DNA of 64,000 bases from Saccharothrix sp. ST-888 (GCF_000955975.1 NZ_JYJF01000004.1:71440-135439); one strand, 5' to 3'. Numbered from the stretch's first letter, positions 49,726 through 58,179 are shown. Notes: generated by a model not told the origin, from the sequence alone. Translations and numbers: made by a program.

Positions 49726-49755
49726 GGGCGGGCCGGCCTCTCCGCAGGCCCGCCC
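49726..49755 (+). terminator. Terminator after the small secreted protein gene
   Basis: 9-bp stem gggcgggcc with ggcccgccc around a 12-base loop, 19 bases past the stop. Confidence 0.65.
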
Positions 49756-49781
49756 GCCCCTCCCGCAACGGATCGAGGCCC

Positions 49782-50423
49782 ATGCAGTACGCCATCCCCG
49801 CAGCGCCGCCCTGGTGGTCCGGTCTGCTACCCCGCATGTCCCGGACGTCCCGGGTGCCCCGCCTGTCCCGGACCGAGGACGTGCCGGTGCAGGGGCGTCA
49901 GCTGCGGGCACTCGGTTCGCCGTACGACGACGGGCCGCCGCCCACGCTGCCCGAGCTGTACCGGGCGCGGCGGCTCGACATGGTGCGGCTCGCGCTCTTC
50001 CTGGTGGACGATCTGCACACCGCCGAGGACGTCGTCCAGGACGCCTTCGCCGCCGTCTGCCGCACGCACGGCACCTCGCTGGACGGGCTCCAGGACCCCG
50101 GGGCCTACCTGCACACCGCCGTGGTCAACGCAGCCCGCTCCGTGCTGCGCAGACGTCGCACCGCGCGTGCCTACACCCCGCCCCACCAGGGGTACGGGCC
50201 GCCCGTCGACGAGGGCCTGCTGCTCGCCGAGGAGCACCGCCAAGTCATCGACGCCATGGCACAGTTGACGCAGCGCCAGCGTGAGGTACTGGTGCTGCGC
50301 TACTGGTCGGAGCTGACCGAGGCGCAGATCGCGCAGACGCTCGGGCTGTCGCGCGGCACGGTGAAGTCCACCGCGAGCCGCGCGCTGGACGCCCTGGAGA
50401 AGAAGCTGGGGGCGAGCCGATGA
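49782..50423 (+). CDS. SigE-family ECF RNA polymerase sigma factor
   Basis: 213 residues, of the streptomycete SigE-like ECF group. Region 2 (LPELYRARRLDMVRLALFLV, TAEDVVQDAFAAVCR, AYLHTAVVNAARSVLRRR) and region 4 (MAQLTQRQREVLVLRYWSEL, AQIAQTLGLSRGTVKSTASR) are both complete. The N-terminal 45 residues before region 2 are unconserved, so the true start may be a later Met or Val. The stop overlaps the following gene by ATGA. Confidence 0.9.
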   Translation: MQYAIPAAPPWWSGLLPRMSRTSRVPRLSRTEDVPVQGRQLRALGSPYDDGPPPTLPELYRARRLDMVRLALFLVDDLHTAEDVVQDAFAAVCRTHGTSLDGLQDPGAYLHTAVVNAARSVLRRRRTARAYTPPHQGYGPPVDEGLLLAEEHRQVIDAMAQLTQRQREVLVLRYWSELTEAQIAQTLGLSRGTVKSTASRALDALEKKLGASR

Positions 50424-50761
50424 GGCCGGACGCCGAAGACCGCCGGTCCGCGACCGAGGACCGGCTGCGCGCCGCGCTGGCCGCCCGCGCCGCGCTCGTC
50501 ACGCACCGCGAGCTGCGCCCCGAGGCGCCCCCGCAGGGGCGCAGTTGGGGAGTGCGCCGGGTGCGCAGGGTCGCCTTCGCCGCGCTCGGTGTGGCCGCTG
50601 CCGTGGTGGCCGTGTGCCTGCTGGTGCTGCTGCCCGGCAGCCCGGCGGACCCGGCTCCGACGCCGCCCGCCCACGCCCCGGGCATCAGTGAACCCCCGCC
50701 GTCCGCACCGACGAGCCCGGTCAGCCCGTCCAGTGCGGACCCCCGGGTGACCCGGCCATAG
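50420..50761 (+). CDS. One-TM protein coupled to the SigE-family sigma gene
   Basis: 113 residues: a charged cytoplasmic part of about 50 residues (ATEDRLRAALAARAALVTHR), one helix (RVAFAALGVAAAVVAVCLLV), and a Pro/Ser-rich outer tail. Gene overlap and layout suggest a partner or anti-sigma function, but it lacks a recognised anti-sigma motif. Confidence 0.75.
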   Translation: MRPDAEDRRSATEDRLRAALAARAALVTHRELRPEAPPQGRSWGVRRVRRVAFAALGVAAAVVAVCLLVLLPGSPADPAPTPPAHAPGISEPPPSAPTSPVSPSSADPRVTRP

Positions 50762-50843
50762 CCTCAGTGCGGACTGCCTCCCGGCGCCGACGGCTGAGAG
50801 CTGTCCCGGGGCAGTGCGGCGAAGGCTCCGCATGGTCAAAGAG

Positions 50844-50859
50844 CAGGTAAAAAAACCTG
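50844..50859. promoter_or_regulatory. Inverted repeat with poly-A core before the Eis-like gene
   Basis: CAGGT-aaaaaa-ACCTG, 36 bases before the ATG. A run of seven A is rare in this GC-rich genome, so the site is likely to be functional. Candidate operator overlapping the promoter. Confidence 0.4.
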
Positions 50860-50895
50860 GTGCAGAAGCGCGAAAGGCCGACGTACGGTGGCCGA

Positions 50896-52176
50896 ATGGG
50901 CAACGACGCACATGGTCGGACCGGCCAGGACATCGAGATCAGGTACATCGGCGAGGACGAGCTCCAGGTCTGGGACCGGGCAATCTGCCGGGGGTTCCTC
51001 CGGCCGCACGTGGGGGACGCCACCGAGTTCCGCCGGCGGCTGTTCGAGCCGGGGCGCTGGCAGGGTGCGTTCGACAGGTCCGACGAGGGCCGCTGCGTCG
51101 GGACGTTCCGCAGCTTCGACACGGGCCTGACGGTTCCCGGCGGCGCCGTGATCGAGGTCGACGCCATCACCGGGGTGACGGTCGGGGCCACCCACCGCCG
51201 GCGCGGCCTGCTGAGCGGCATGATGCGCCGGGACCTCGCCGCTGCTCGTGAGCGCGGCTCGGTCGCCGCGATCCTGATCGCCGCCGAGTACAACATCTAC
51301 GGCCGGTACGGCTTCGGCCCGGCGACCCGGGCCCACGGCTGGCAGATCGACCTGGCGCGGACCGGCGGGCTGCGTGCGGAGCTGCCCGACTCGCCCGGCG
51401 GCCGGATCGACTTCGTGACCATGGAGGAGCTCCGCAGGCTCGGCCCCGAGCTGCACGAGCGCTGGCAGCCGACCCAGCCGGGCGCGATCGGGCGGACGCC
51501 GACCGGCTGGGGGCGCGCCACCGGTGAGATCCAGTACCCCGGGGACGAGTGGAAGGAGCCGTTCGCCGCCGTGCACCGGGACGCCGAGGGCACCGTCACC
51601 GGCCTGGCCGTCTACACCGTGGACGACGTCTGGGACGGCAGCTACCCCAACTGCACCCTCACGGTCGCCGACTTCCTCGCCCTCGACCGGGGCACCGCCG
51701 TCGCCCTGTGGCGGTTCCTGCTGTCGGTGGACTGGGTGCGCAAGGTCACCGTCAAGAACCTCGCCCCGGACGACCCGCTGCCGCTGCTGCTGGACGAGCC
51801 GCGCGCCGCCACCCCGCACCCCGAGAACGCCGACTTCACCTGGCTCCGCCTCCTCGACGTGCCCGCCGCCTTCGTCGCCCGCAGCTACGCCGCGCCCGGC
51901 CGCGTGGTGCTCCAGGTCGGCGACCCGGAGCGGTACGCCGAGGGGCGGTGGGCCCTGGAAGTCGGCGCCGACGGCACCGGACGCTGCACACCCACCGAGG
52001 ACGAGCCGGACCTGGCCCTCGGCGCAGGCGCCCTCGCCTCGCTCTACCTCGGTGCTGAGACGGTGCCCCGGCTGGCCGCCGCCGCACTGGTCACCGAGCT
52101 GCGCCCGGGCGGGATCGCCGCTGCCGACCTGCTGCTGCGCACGCCGCTCGCGCCGTGGAACCCGGACATTTTCTGA
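50896..52176 (+). CDS. Eis-like GNAT acetyltransferase
   Basis: 426 residues, the length of Eis (enhanced intracellular survival) enzymes that acetylate aminoglycosides and other amines at several positions. Marks are the acetyl-CoA motif VTVGATHRRRGLLSGMM, the following ERGSVAAILIAAEYNIYGRYGFG with the conserved Tyr, a second GNAT fold in the middle, and the C-terminal carboxylate PWNPDIF that acts as catalytic base in Eis. The ATG at 50896 has a modest ggtgg upstream. Downstream is a strong terminator shared with the convergent TetR gene. Confidence 0.9.
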   Translation: MGNDAHGRTGQDIEIRYIGEDELQVWDRAICRGFLRPHVGDATEFRRRLFEPGRWQGAFDRSDEGRCVGTFRSFDTGLTVPGGAVIEVDAITGVTVGATHRRRGLLSGMMRRDLAAARERGSVAAILIAAEYNIYGRYGFGPATRAHGWQIDLARTGGLRAELPDSPGGRIDFVTMEELRRLGPELHERWQPTQPGAIGRTPTGWGRATGEIQYPGDEWKEPFAAVHRDAEGTVTGLAVYTVDDVWDGSYPNCTLTVADFLALDRGTAVALWRFLLSVDWVRKVTVKNLAPDDPLPLLLDEPRAATPHPENADFTWLRLLDVPAAFVARSYAAPGRVVLQVGDPERYAEGRWALEVGADGTGRCTPTEDEPDLALGAGALASLYLGAETVPRLAAAALVTELRPGGIAAADLLLRTPLAPWNPDIF

Positions 52177-52199
52177 CCGGACCGGACCGGCGTCCGGGG

Positions 52200-52229
52200 G
52201 AGCCCTGTCCACCCAGGTGGACGGGGCTC
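52200..52229. terminator. Terminator between Eis-like and TetR genes
   Basis: 14-bp stem gagccctgtccacc with ggtggacggggctc (one T-G pair) and a minimal loop. It lies between convergent genes and so may work both ways. Confidence 0.7.
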
Positions 52230-52250
52230 TGCCGTGGGGCGGGTCTGCCG

Positions 52251-53072
52251 CTACCGGGCGGTGCGCCCGATCGTCGGCAGGATGAAGTCCTGGATCAGCC
52301 CCTTGGCGTCCCGGACTATCGGGCGGAACACCCGGTAGCGCGAGAGGTTGATGATGCGTGCCGCCATCGGAGTCGAGCGGCGGACGAATTCGCGGGTGCG
52401 CTCGGTGTCCGGTGTCCGGTCGAACACCCAGTAGAGGACGACGACCATCAGGTGGAGCCAGAGCAGGTCGGGGAGCAGCTCCGCGAGCTCGGAGTCCAGT
52501 TTCGGCGCGAGCTCCGAGCCGGCCAGCACCTCGCCGAACAGTGCCACCGCCGTCTTGCGGGCCGGATGGGACTCGTTGGAGAACGGGCTCAGCGAACTGG
52601 TCGGGTCGGCCGCCGTGCGGAAGAACTGGGCCGCGAACTCGTGGTAGTCGGCCGCGCAGTCGAGCCACGAGGCGAGGGCGATCTCCAGCCGCTCGGCGAA
52701 ATCGGTGGTGCCGGCCATGCGGACCCGGGCGTCGGCGGCATGCTCGTACGTCATTCGGTCGTAGAACCCCTGGATCAGGAATTCCTTCTTCTCGAAGTAG
52801 TAGTAGGCGTTTCCGACCGAGACGCCCGCCTCGGCGGCGATGGCGCGCATGGTGGTCTTCTCGTAGCCGCGTTCCTGGAACAGCCGCATCGCGGTTTCGA
52901 GGATCAGCGCACGGGTCTGCTCGCTCTTGTCGGTCTTGGGCTGGGCGCGCCCGCCGCGTACCTCGGGAGCGGGTCCGGGGGCGGGCAGTCTGCCGTCCGG
53001 GGCGGCTGCGCCCGAAGGGCTGTCCGCGCTGGTCTGGCCGCTGCCGCCGTTCGTCGTTGCCACGTCGTCCAC
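52251..53072 (-). CDS. TetR-family transcriptional regulator
   Basis: 273 residues, longer than usual because of a low-complexity N-terminus (about 45 residues, Gly/Ser/Pro). The helix-turn-helix (about 50-96) reads ILETAMRLFQERGYEKTTMR and AIAAEAGVSVGNAYYYFEKK, and a large ligand domain follows with SRYRVFRPIVRDAKGLIQDF. The GTG at 53072 is the first of several in-frame GTGs; the start could be at a later one. It is divergent from the GNAT gene, and three symmetric elements lie between, making autoregulation likely. Confidence 0.9.
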   Translation of the reverse strand: MDDVATTNGGSGQTSADSPSGAAAPDGRLPAPGPAPEVRGGRAQPKTDKSEQTRALILETAMRLFQERGYEKTTMRAIAAEAGVSVGNAYYYFEKKEFLIQGFYDRMTYEHAADARVRMAGTTDFAERLEIALASWLDCAADYHEFAAQFFRTAADPTSSLSPFSNESHPARKTAVALFGEVLAGSELAPKLDSELAELLPDLLWLHLMVVVLYWVFDRTPDTERTREFVRRSTPMAARIINLSRYRVFRPIVRDAKGLIQDFILPTIGRTAR

Positions 53073-53116
53073 GGTTCTCGAGCCTAGCGGGACACGGCGG
53101 TGGCGCGGTCGTCGCT

Positions 53117-53171
53117 ATCGGGCTGCGTCGTACCGGATGTCCCTGGCGTATCCGGTGCGACGCAGCCCGAT
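53117..53171. repeat. 22-bp inverted repeat in the TetR/GNAT intergenic region
   Basis: The left arm (atcgggctgcgtcgtaccgg plus at) pairs with the right arm (atccggtgcgacgcagcccg plus at) at 21 of 22 positions, with the remaining pair T-G. The loop is 11 bases. It lies upstream of both divergent genes, so a terminator is unlikely. Confidence 0.85.
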
Positions 53172-53221
53172 CATCCCCTTCCCCCTGTTCCCCCGGGGTC
53201 TCCGGTGTCCAGTCGGTGACC

Positions 53222-53255
53222 CCAGGCGATTTCGAACGCGTTCAAAATCGCCTGG
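53222..53255. promoter_or_regulatory. 34-bp palindromic operator candidate
   Basis: ccaggcgattt-c-gaacgcgttc-a-aaatcgcctgg: the whole 34 bases are symmetric save one C/A pair. Core TcGAACGCGTTCa. Probable binding site for the adjacent TetR protein. Confidence 0.6.
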
Positions 53256-53276
53256 CATGACTCTATGGGCAGTTCC

Positions 53277-53288
53277 TGAACGCGTTCA
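53277..53288. promoter_or_regulatory. Second copy of the GAACGCGTTC core
   Basis: tgaacgcgttca, a 12-bp palindrome repeating the core of the 34-bp element 43 to 44 bases away (about four helical turns), and 27 bases before the GNAT start. Confidence 0.55.
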
Positions 53289-53314
53289 AGTCGACGGCGT
53301 GGGAGGCTCGTCAC

Positions 53315-53845
53315 ATGAACCGACAGGCCGTCATCCGCGTCGGGGGTGCCGCCGACACCGAAGCCGTCGCCGCGCTGCACTCCGAGAGCTGGCGCACCGC
53401 ATATGCAGGAATCGTCCCGCCCGAGGCACTGGGCGACGGGCTGGCCGAGGAGCGCCGCGACATCTGGGCGATCCGGCTGACCGCCGACTACGGCACGCCC
53501 GAGAACACCCCGCTGCTCCTGGTCGCCGAGCTGGACGGGGAGACGGTCGGCTTCGTCTACCTGGTCCCGCAGCCCGACGGCCGGGTGCTGGTGGACAGCC
53601 TGCACGTCCGCCCCGGACTCACCGGCGGCGGTATCGGGCGCGCGCTGCTGGACGAGGCGCTGGTGCATGCCCCGCACGCCCCGCTCTATCTGGAGGTGTT
53701 GGCCGGCAACACCCGCGCGGTCGCCTTCTACGAGCGCGCGGGTGGCGTTCGCACCGACGAGCGCGAAGGCTGGTTCCCCGGCGGGCACCTGCTCCCCGAG
53801 TACGAGTACACCTGGGCGCCGGGCGCCCGGGACGGGTCGGCCTGA
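53315..53845 (+). CDS. GNAT-family N-acetyltransferase (RimI-like)
   Basis: 176 residues with a full GNAT fold. The N-terminal ADTEAVAALHSESWRTAYAG is typical of stand-alone ribosomal-protein or small-amine acetyltransferases. Motif A is VRPGLTGGGIGRALLDEAL, followed by LYLEVLAGNTRAVAFYERAG, the classic NxxAxxFYExxGF region. The ATG has tgggaggc upstream. Probably repressed by the divergent TetR protein through the palindromes at 53222 and 53277. Confidence 0.92.
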   Translation: MNRQAVIRVGGAADTEAVAALHSESWRTAYAGIVPPEALGDGLAEERRDIWAIRLTADYGTPENTPLLLVAELDGETVGFVYLVPQPDGRVLVDSLHVRPGLTGGGIGRALLDEALVHAPHAPLYLEVLAGNTRAVAFYERAGGVRTDEREGWFPGGHLLPEYEYTWAPGARDGSA

Positions 53846-53887
53846 GCGGGGGCCGACGGGTCGGCGGGCCGGGGTGCCCGGCTCCGG

Positions 53888-54382
53888 TCAGTCGTGGTCG
53901 TACACCGTCACCGGAACCCCTCGATCCGTCAGCCGGGCCCTGAGCAGCGGCTCGATCAACTCCCAGCGGCCGCCTGCCAGGCCGCAGCCGATCCGGGGCA
54001 TGTGGACGGAGGCACCGAGTCGCAGCGCGTGCTCGCCGAGCCGGGCCAGCGCCGAGTCGATCGCCTCGTACCGGACCGGGACGCCCGTCGACCGTCCGGT
54101 CCTGATGCCCCGTTGGCCGATCAGGTTGGCCACCCACACGTACCGTTCGACCTGCACCAACTGGGCCGCGCCGAGGCCGAAGTCGTTGCCCGGGCGTTCG
54201 CGGTGCCAGCGCCGGTACGCCGCCTCCGGCTCGGGCCAGCGGCGGGAGAGTGCCACCACGAAGCCCTTGCCCCAGCCGCCCAGGTCGTTGCAGACGTGCG
54301 CGATCACCTTGACGCCCTTGCCCTGCGGGGCCGTTGCGTCCCCCCGCAGGTACCTGATCCCGCTGCGCGTCTCTTCCCCCAT
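53888..54382 (-). CDS. Macro-domain (ADP-ribose-binding) protein
   Basis: 164 residues forming one macro domain of the TARG1/Poa1p-like type. Marks are YLRGDATAPQGKGVKVIAHVCND with the conserved Asn-Asp, GGWGKGFVVALSRRW, and MPRIGCGLAGGRWELI with the phosphate-binding Gly loop. Such proteins bind or remove ADP-ribose from proteins, nucleic acids or metabolites. No ADP-ribosyltransferase (DarT-like) gene is adjacent. ATG at 54382 matches the domain; a GTG at 54406 adds eight residues. Neither has a strong ribosome binding site. Confidence 0.9.
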   Translation of the reverse strand: MGEETRSGIRYLRGDATAPQGKGVKVIAHVCNDLGGWGKGFVVALSRRWPEPEAAYRRWHRERPGNDFGLGAAQLVQVERYVWVANLIGQRGIRTGRSTGVPVRYEAIDSALARLGEHALRLGASVHMPRIGCGLAGGRWELIEPLLRARLTDRGVPVTVYDHD

Positions 54383-54486
54383 GGCCGCAACGCTAACGAG
54401 CGGCACTGACGGGCGCCGCTGAATTTCGTCCGGGTGCCCCCGCCGTGTGAGCGGTCGAGGCGGACGTCACCCGGGCACGCCGGTCG

Positions 54487-54700
54487 TCACCGCGCCTCCA
54501 CCTGAACTCGGTTGGCGTGCGGCGGCCACCCGATGGCTTCGAAGACCGCGACCGGGTCGAGGTAGTCGCGCCAGCGGGCGACCTTGCGGTTCACGATGGT
54601 CAGCACGGAGATGTAGCGGTCGCCGTAGCCGGCCCCGGTGGCCACGGCATGGCCCTGCGAGGCGTACTCCAGCACGACGACGCCGGTGCTCGGGTCGTGA
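54487..54700 (-). pseudogene. Remnant of a SnoaL/NTF2-like protein gene
   Basis: The last 65 residues of the frame (VVVLEYASQGHAVATGAGYG, RYISVLTIVNRKVARWRDYL, DPVAVFEAIGW) match the second half of SnoaL-like ring-cyclase/isomerase folds. Upstream of about 54700 the frame turns into Arg/Cys/Gly-rich nonsense containing a tandem cgcacccgcaccc-type run, so the N-terminal half of the domain is missing. Probably a decayed gene. Confidence 0.65.
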
Positions 54701-54865
54701 TGGACCGCAAGATCGACCGGACAGCCCCCCGGCCAGTGGCGGCAGCAAGAAGCCGGGCCGTCCGACCCCGCCCACTGACCCCCGCACTCGCACCCGCACC
54801 CGCACACCGACCGGCGCCGAGCACGGGAGCCCGGGGACGTGGGGACGCGGGATGGCCTGGGAGTG

Positions 54866-56137
54866 CTACCTCGACTGGTCACACATCGGTGCCGGTGCCG
54901 GTGCCGGTTCCGCCGGTGCTGCTGCCGCCGGTGTCGCCGGTGCCGCTTCGGGGCGTTGCAGTCGGCGGTAGCCGACGGCGGTGAGCAGCAGGGCCAGCGC
55001 CGCAGCGGACGCCGGGGCGAGGTAGCCGGTGCCGGAGGCGGTGTGCTGGGCGATCGTGCCGCCGAGTGCGGAGCCGGCGGAGATCCCGACCACGATGCCG
55101 GACACCGCGATTGACATCCCCTCGTTCAACTGTCCATCCGGCACCGACTCCTGGACCACGGTCATGCCGGCCACCATGGTGGGGGCGGTCCCCGAACCGG
55201 CCACGAACAGTGCGACCGCCAGTACGGCCGTCCCGGCCCCCGCGAGCGCGACGGTCAGCGGCAGGAGCAGCAGTCCGGCCATCGCGGCCGTCCCCGCCAG
55301 CAGCCGGGCGGCCGCCGGGCGCCGGAACCGGACCAGGCCGAAGGCCAGTCCGGACACGCAGGAGCCGGCCGCCAGCAGTGCCAACAGGACGCCCCCCGAA
55401 GCCCGTTGTCCGAGCGCGTCGGTGTACGCGATGGTGGTGACCTCCATCGACCCGAAGACCACGCCGGTCGCCAGGAAGACCGGCACCACCGCCCGCAGTC
55501 CGGCCGCCCGCCAGGCGCCGCCCTCGCCTCGAGCCACCGGCCGTACCGGTGGCTCGGTACGGCGCTGCGCGGCGAACAGCAGCGCGCCCGTGCCCGACAG
55601 CAGCCCGGCGACCAGCAGCCCGGCCTCCGGGAAGAGCGTGCTGCAGAGCAGCATCGACAGCACCGGCCCGGTCATGAAGCAGAGTTCGTCCAGGGCCTGT
55701 TCGAAGGAGTTGGCGAGATGGCGGGCGGCCGGGTCGTCCCGGTGGAGGTGGGCCCAGCGTGCCCGCACCATGCCGCCCAGGTTCGGCTGCACCGAAGCGG
55801 CGGGCCAGCAGACGAAGTACGTCCAGGTGGGTGCGCCGTAGTGCACGCAGAGCAGCAGGCCGGCGAACGGGCCGGCGGCGACCAGTAGGCCGCGCACCGC
55901 CACTTTCCGCTGCCCGTACCGGTCGACCAGCCGTCCCAGCAGCGGCATCCCGAGCGCGACGGCCGCCACGCCGGCCGCCGAGACCGCTCCCGCGAGCGCG
56001 TAGGAGTCCCGGCGGGTGGCGATCATCACCAGGGTCCCGACGCCCGTCATCGAGAACGAGAGCCGCCCGCACAGTCCGGCCAGGGTGAAGGCGACCGTTC
56101 CCGGTGGGGCGAAGATACGGCGGTACGAGGCGAGCAC
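54866..56137 (-). CDS. MFS transporter
   Basis: 423 residues, 12 predicted helices, first segment FTLAGLCGRLSFSMTGVGTL. Motif A is seen in LLGRLVDRYGQRKVAVRG after TM2. The C-terminus ends in an Ala/Pro-rich cytoplasmic tail. The set resembles small-molecule efflux or uptake carriers of the YbfB/SetA-like groups; the substrate is unknown. Divergent from the LysR gene (193-base gap), which probably regulates it. Confidence 0.88.
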   Translation of the reverse strand: MLASYRRIFAPPGTVAFTLAGLCGRLSFSMTGVGTLVMIATRRDSYALAGAVSAAGVAAVALGMPLLGRLVDRYGQRKVAVRGLLVAAGPFAGLLLCVHYGAPTWTYFVCWPAASVQPNLGGMVRARWAHLHRDDPAARHLANSFEQALDELCFMTGPVLSMLLCSTLFPEAGLLVAGLLSGTGALLFAAQRRTEPPVRPVARGEGGAWRAAGLRAVVPVFLATGVVFGSMEVTTIAYTDALGQRASGGVLLALLAAGSCVSGLAFGLVRFRRPAAARLLAGTAAMAGLLLLPLTVALAGAGTAVLAVALFVAGSGTAPTMVAGMTVVQESVPDGQLNEGMSIAVSGIVVGISAGSALGGTIAQHTASGTGYLAPASAAALALLLTAVGYRRLQRPEAAPATPAAAAPAEPAPAPAPMCDQSR

Positions 56138-56330
56138 GGGTCTCCCGGGGTGGCGGTGGGTGGTGGTCGGTCTGCCGGTAAGCCTTGCGGCGCCGGGTGC
56201 GGCCGGTCCAACACCTGTTCTGCCGGATTGACGCGTCTGTGTTGTCAGTCGCCGCTGGCGGGCGCTGGTGCCGGTCGCCCGTGTCGATCGCCCCGGGCGG
56301 GTGCGGGAGCTGCGTTGCTAACCTGCCGAC

Positions 56331-57296
56331 ATGCCCGTCGACCTGCACCCGCGCCTGCTGCGCGGCTTCCTGGCCACCGCCGAGACACTGCACTTCGGCC
56401 GTGCGGCCCAGCGGCTGCACATCGCGCAGCAGGCCCTCAGCCGGGACGTCCAGGCGCTGGAACGGGCGCTCGGCGGCGCGCTGTTCAGCCGTACTACCCG
56501 GACCGTCCAACTCACCCCGGCCGGTGAGCAGTTGCTGCCGAAGGTGCGCCGACTGCTGGCGCTGCACGACGAGATCGTGGCCGGCGCCGACGAGCGGGCC
56601 CTGCTGGTCGATCTCAACAGCGCGGTCACCGGCGCGGATCTGACCGCGGACCGGTTGCTCGCCGCGGCCCGTACGGCACTGCCCACCTGCGAACTCCTCG
56701 CCCGCTACAGCGGAGGGCTCGCCGCTGCCGCAGGGGAGTTGCTGGCACACCGGCTGGACGTCTCGTTCGGCCGCTACGCCGGTCTGGCGGCGTCGGTCCG
56801 AAAGCAACTCACTCACACGCCGGTGCGGTTGGAGCGGATGGCGGTGCTGCTGCCGGCGGCGCACCCGCTCGCCGGGCAGGACGGGATCCCGCTGGCCGCG
56901 CTGGCCGGTCACCCGGTCGACATCTGCGCGGGCAACCCGGCGACCACCGAGTGGACCGACCTCGGGCGCCGACTCGCCGCCGAGCACGGCCTGCTGACCG
57001 CCCCGCCGTACACCCCGCCGGTCGGCGCGGACGAGATGGCCCACTATCTGACCCGGCACGGCGAGGCGGTGCTCACCACCGTCGGCGGGCCCGAGATTCC
57101 CGGCGCGGTCACCCGTCCGCTGGTCGAGCCGGTGCCGCTGAGCCTGGTCGGCCTGGTCCACCGCCCGGACCTGCGCCACCCAGGACTGGGCGCACTGCGC
57201 ACCGCGGCGGCGGAGTTCGGCGCGCGCGAGGGCTGGCTGCGGCGCCCGCCGGGCAGTTGGCTGCCGGGTGAGGACGCTGCGCTGCTGGGCGGCTGA
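56331..57296 (+). CDS. LysR-family transcriptional regulator
   Basis: 321 residues. The N-terminal winged helix (LLRGFLATAETLHFGRAAQR, IAQQALSRDVQALERALGGA, LFSRTTRTVQLTPAGEQLL) is typical. The effector-binding domain follows, including LAARYSGGLAAAAGELLAHR-like periplasmic-binding strands and an Asp/Gly-rich end. ATG at 56331. It is divergent from the MFS transporter, a classic LysR arrangement. Convergent with yceI across a terminator. Confidence 0.92.
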   Translation: MPVDLHPRLLRGFLATAETLHFGRAAQRLHIAQQALSRDVQALERALGGALFSRTTRTVQLTPAGEQLLPKVRRLLALHDEIVAGADERALLVDLNSAVTGADLTADRLLAAARTALPTCELLARYSGGLAAAAGELLAHRLDVSFGRYAGLAASVRKQLTHTPVRLERMAVLLPAAHPLAGQDGIPLAALAGHPVDICAGNPATTEWTDLGRRLAAEHGLLTAPPYTPPVGADEMAHYLTRHGEAVLTTVGGPEIPGAVTRPLVEPVPLSLVGLVHRPDLRHPGLGALRTAAAEFGAREGWLRRPPGSWLPGEDAALLGG

Positions 57297-57413
57297 CGTC
57301 CGGCTCGGGCCGGTCGGGCCAGGTGGTCGGCTCGGGTCTGCTGCGGCCGGGTGTGCCGTGGTCGGGTCGGGTTGTCGCGGGTCGGCTGTGACCGGGGGCC
57401 GCCGTGCGGAAAC

Positions 57414-57455
57414 GCGAGAGCCCCCGCCGTCAGGGGATCGGCGGGGGCAGCTCGC
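57414..57455. terminator. Bidirectional terminator between LysR and YceI genes
   Basis: Perfect 10-bp stem gcccccgccg with cggcgggggc (9-base loop), extended outside by gcgag with ctcgc across a short bulge. Confidence 0.75.
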
Positions 57456-57511
57456 GATGTTCGGTGTGCTCGGGGCACAGCTCGGGACATACGGTGCATC
57501 GGATGGCCGGT

Positions 57512-58126
57512 TCAGGCCGCCCTGACTGCGGAGATGTCGAAGGACAGCTTCACCTTCTCGCCGATCAGCACGCCACCGGTCTCCAGCGCCGCGTTGTAGG
57601 TGAGGCCCCACTGCGTGCGGTCGATGGTGGCCGAGCCCTCGAAGCCGACCCGCTCGGCGCCGTAGACGTCGGTCGCGTGGCCGGTGAAGTCGAGGTCGAG
57701 GACGATCTGGCGGGTGGTGTCCTTGACGGTGAGGTCGCCGGTCATCCGGTAGGAGTCACCGCGCAGCCGCTCGGCGGAGGTGCTGCGGAAGGTGATCTCC
57801 GGGTAGGTGTCGGCGGCGAAGAAGTCGCCGGTGCGCAGGTGCTCGTCGCGCTGGGCCTGGTTGGTGTCGATGCTGGCGACCTTGATCACCAGCTCGGCCG
57901 AGGAGTTGGCCGGGTTGCCGCCGTCCAGGTGCAGCTTGCCCTCGTACTCGGCGAACTCGCCGCGCACGTTGGTGACCATGGCGTGGCGGACGGCGAAGCC
58001 GACCTGGCTGTGCGCCGGGTCGATGCTGTAGTCGCCGGTCAGGTGGGACAGGTCCGGGCCTGCGGGGGCCGCGGCGGTGGTGACCGCGGTGGCAGTGGCG
58101 TTCTTGTTGCGGCTGAAGATACTCAT
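57512..58126 (-). CDS. YceI-family protein (lipocalin-like, isoprenoid-binding fold)
   Basis: 204 residues forming a YceI beta-barrel: LTGDYSIDPAHSQVGFAVRH, VRGEFAEYEGKLHLDG, SIDTNQAQRDEHLRTGDFF, ITFRSTSAERL and GLTYNAALETGGVLIGEKVK. The family's fold binds polyisoprenoid or amphiphilic ligands. No signal peptide is seen; the N-terminal 25 residues are Ala/Thr-rich. The ATG follows aggagg. Its promoter region (58141-58215) is A/T-rich and contains repeated cttcaa motifs, suggesting a dedicated regulator of the MarR type acting there. Confidence 0.93.
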   Translation of the reverse strand: MSIFSRNKNATATAVTTAAAPAGPDLSHLTGDYSIDPAHSQVGFAVRHAMVTNVRGEFAEYEGKLHLDGGNPANSSAELVIKVASIDTNQAQRDEHLRTGDFFAADTYPEITFRSTSAERLRGDSYRMTGDLTVKDTTRQIVLDLDFTGHATDVYGAERVGFEGSATIDRTQWGLTYNAALETGGVLIGEKVKLSFDISAVRAA

Positions 58127-58179
58127 GGCTCCTCCTGGTGGTCCGAAGCCATTTGTTTAGGCTTCAACTTGTTGGCATC

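Noticed and set aside
54701..54882. Full-length SnoaL-like gene starting at 54882
   Set aside because: Residues before about 54700 are Arg/Cys/Gly-rich nonsense that do not fit the fold.
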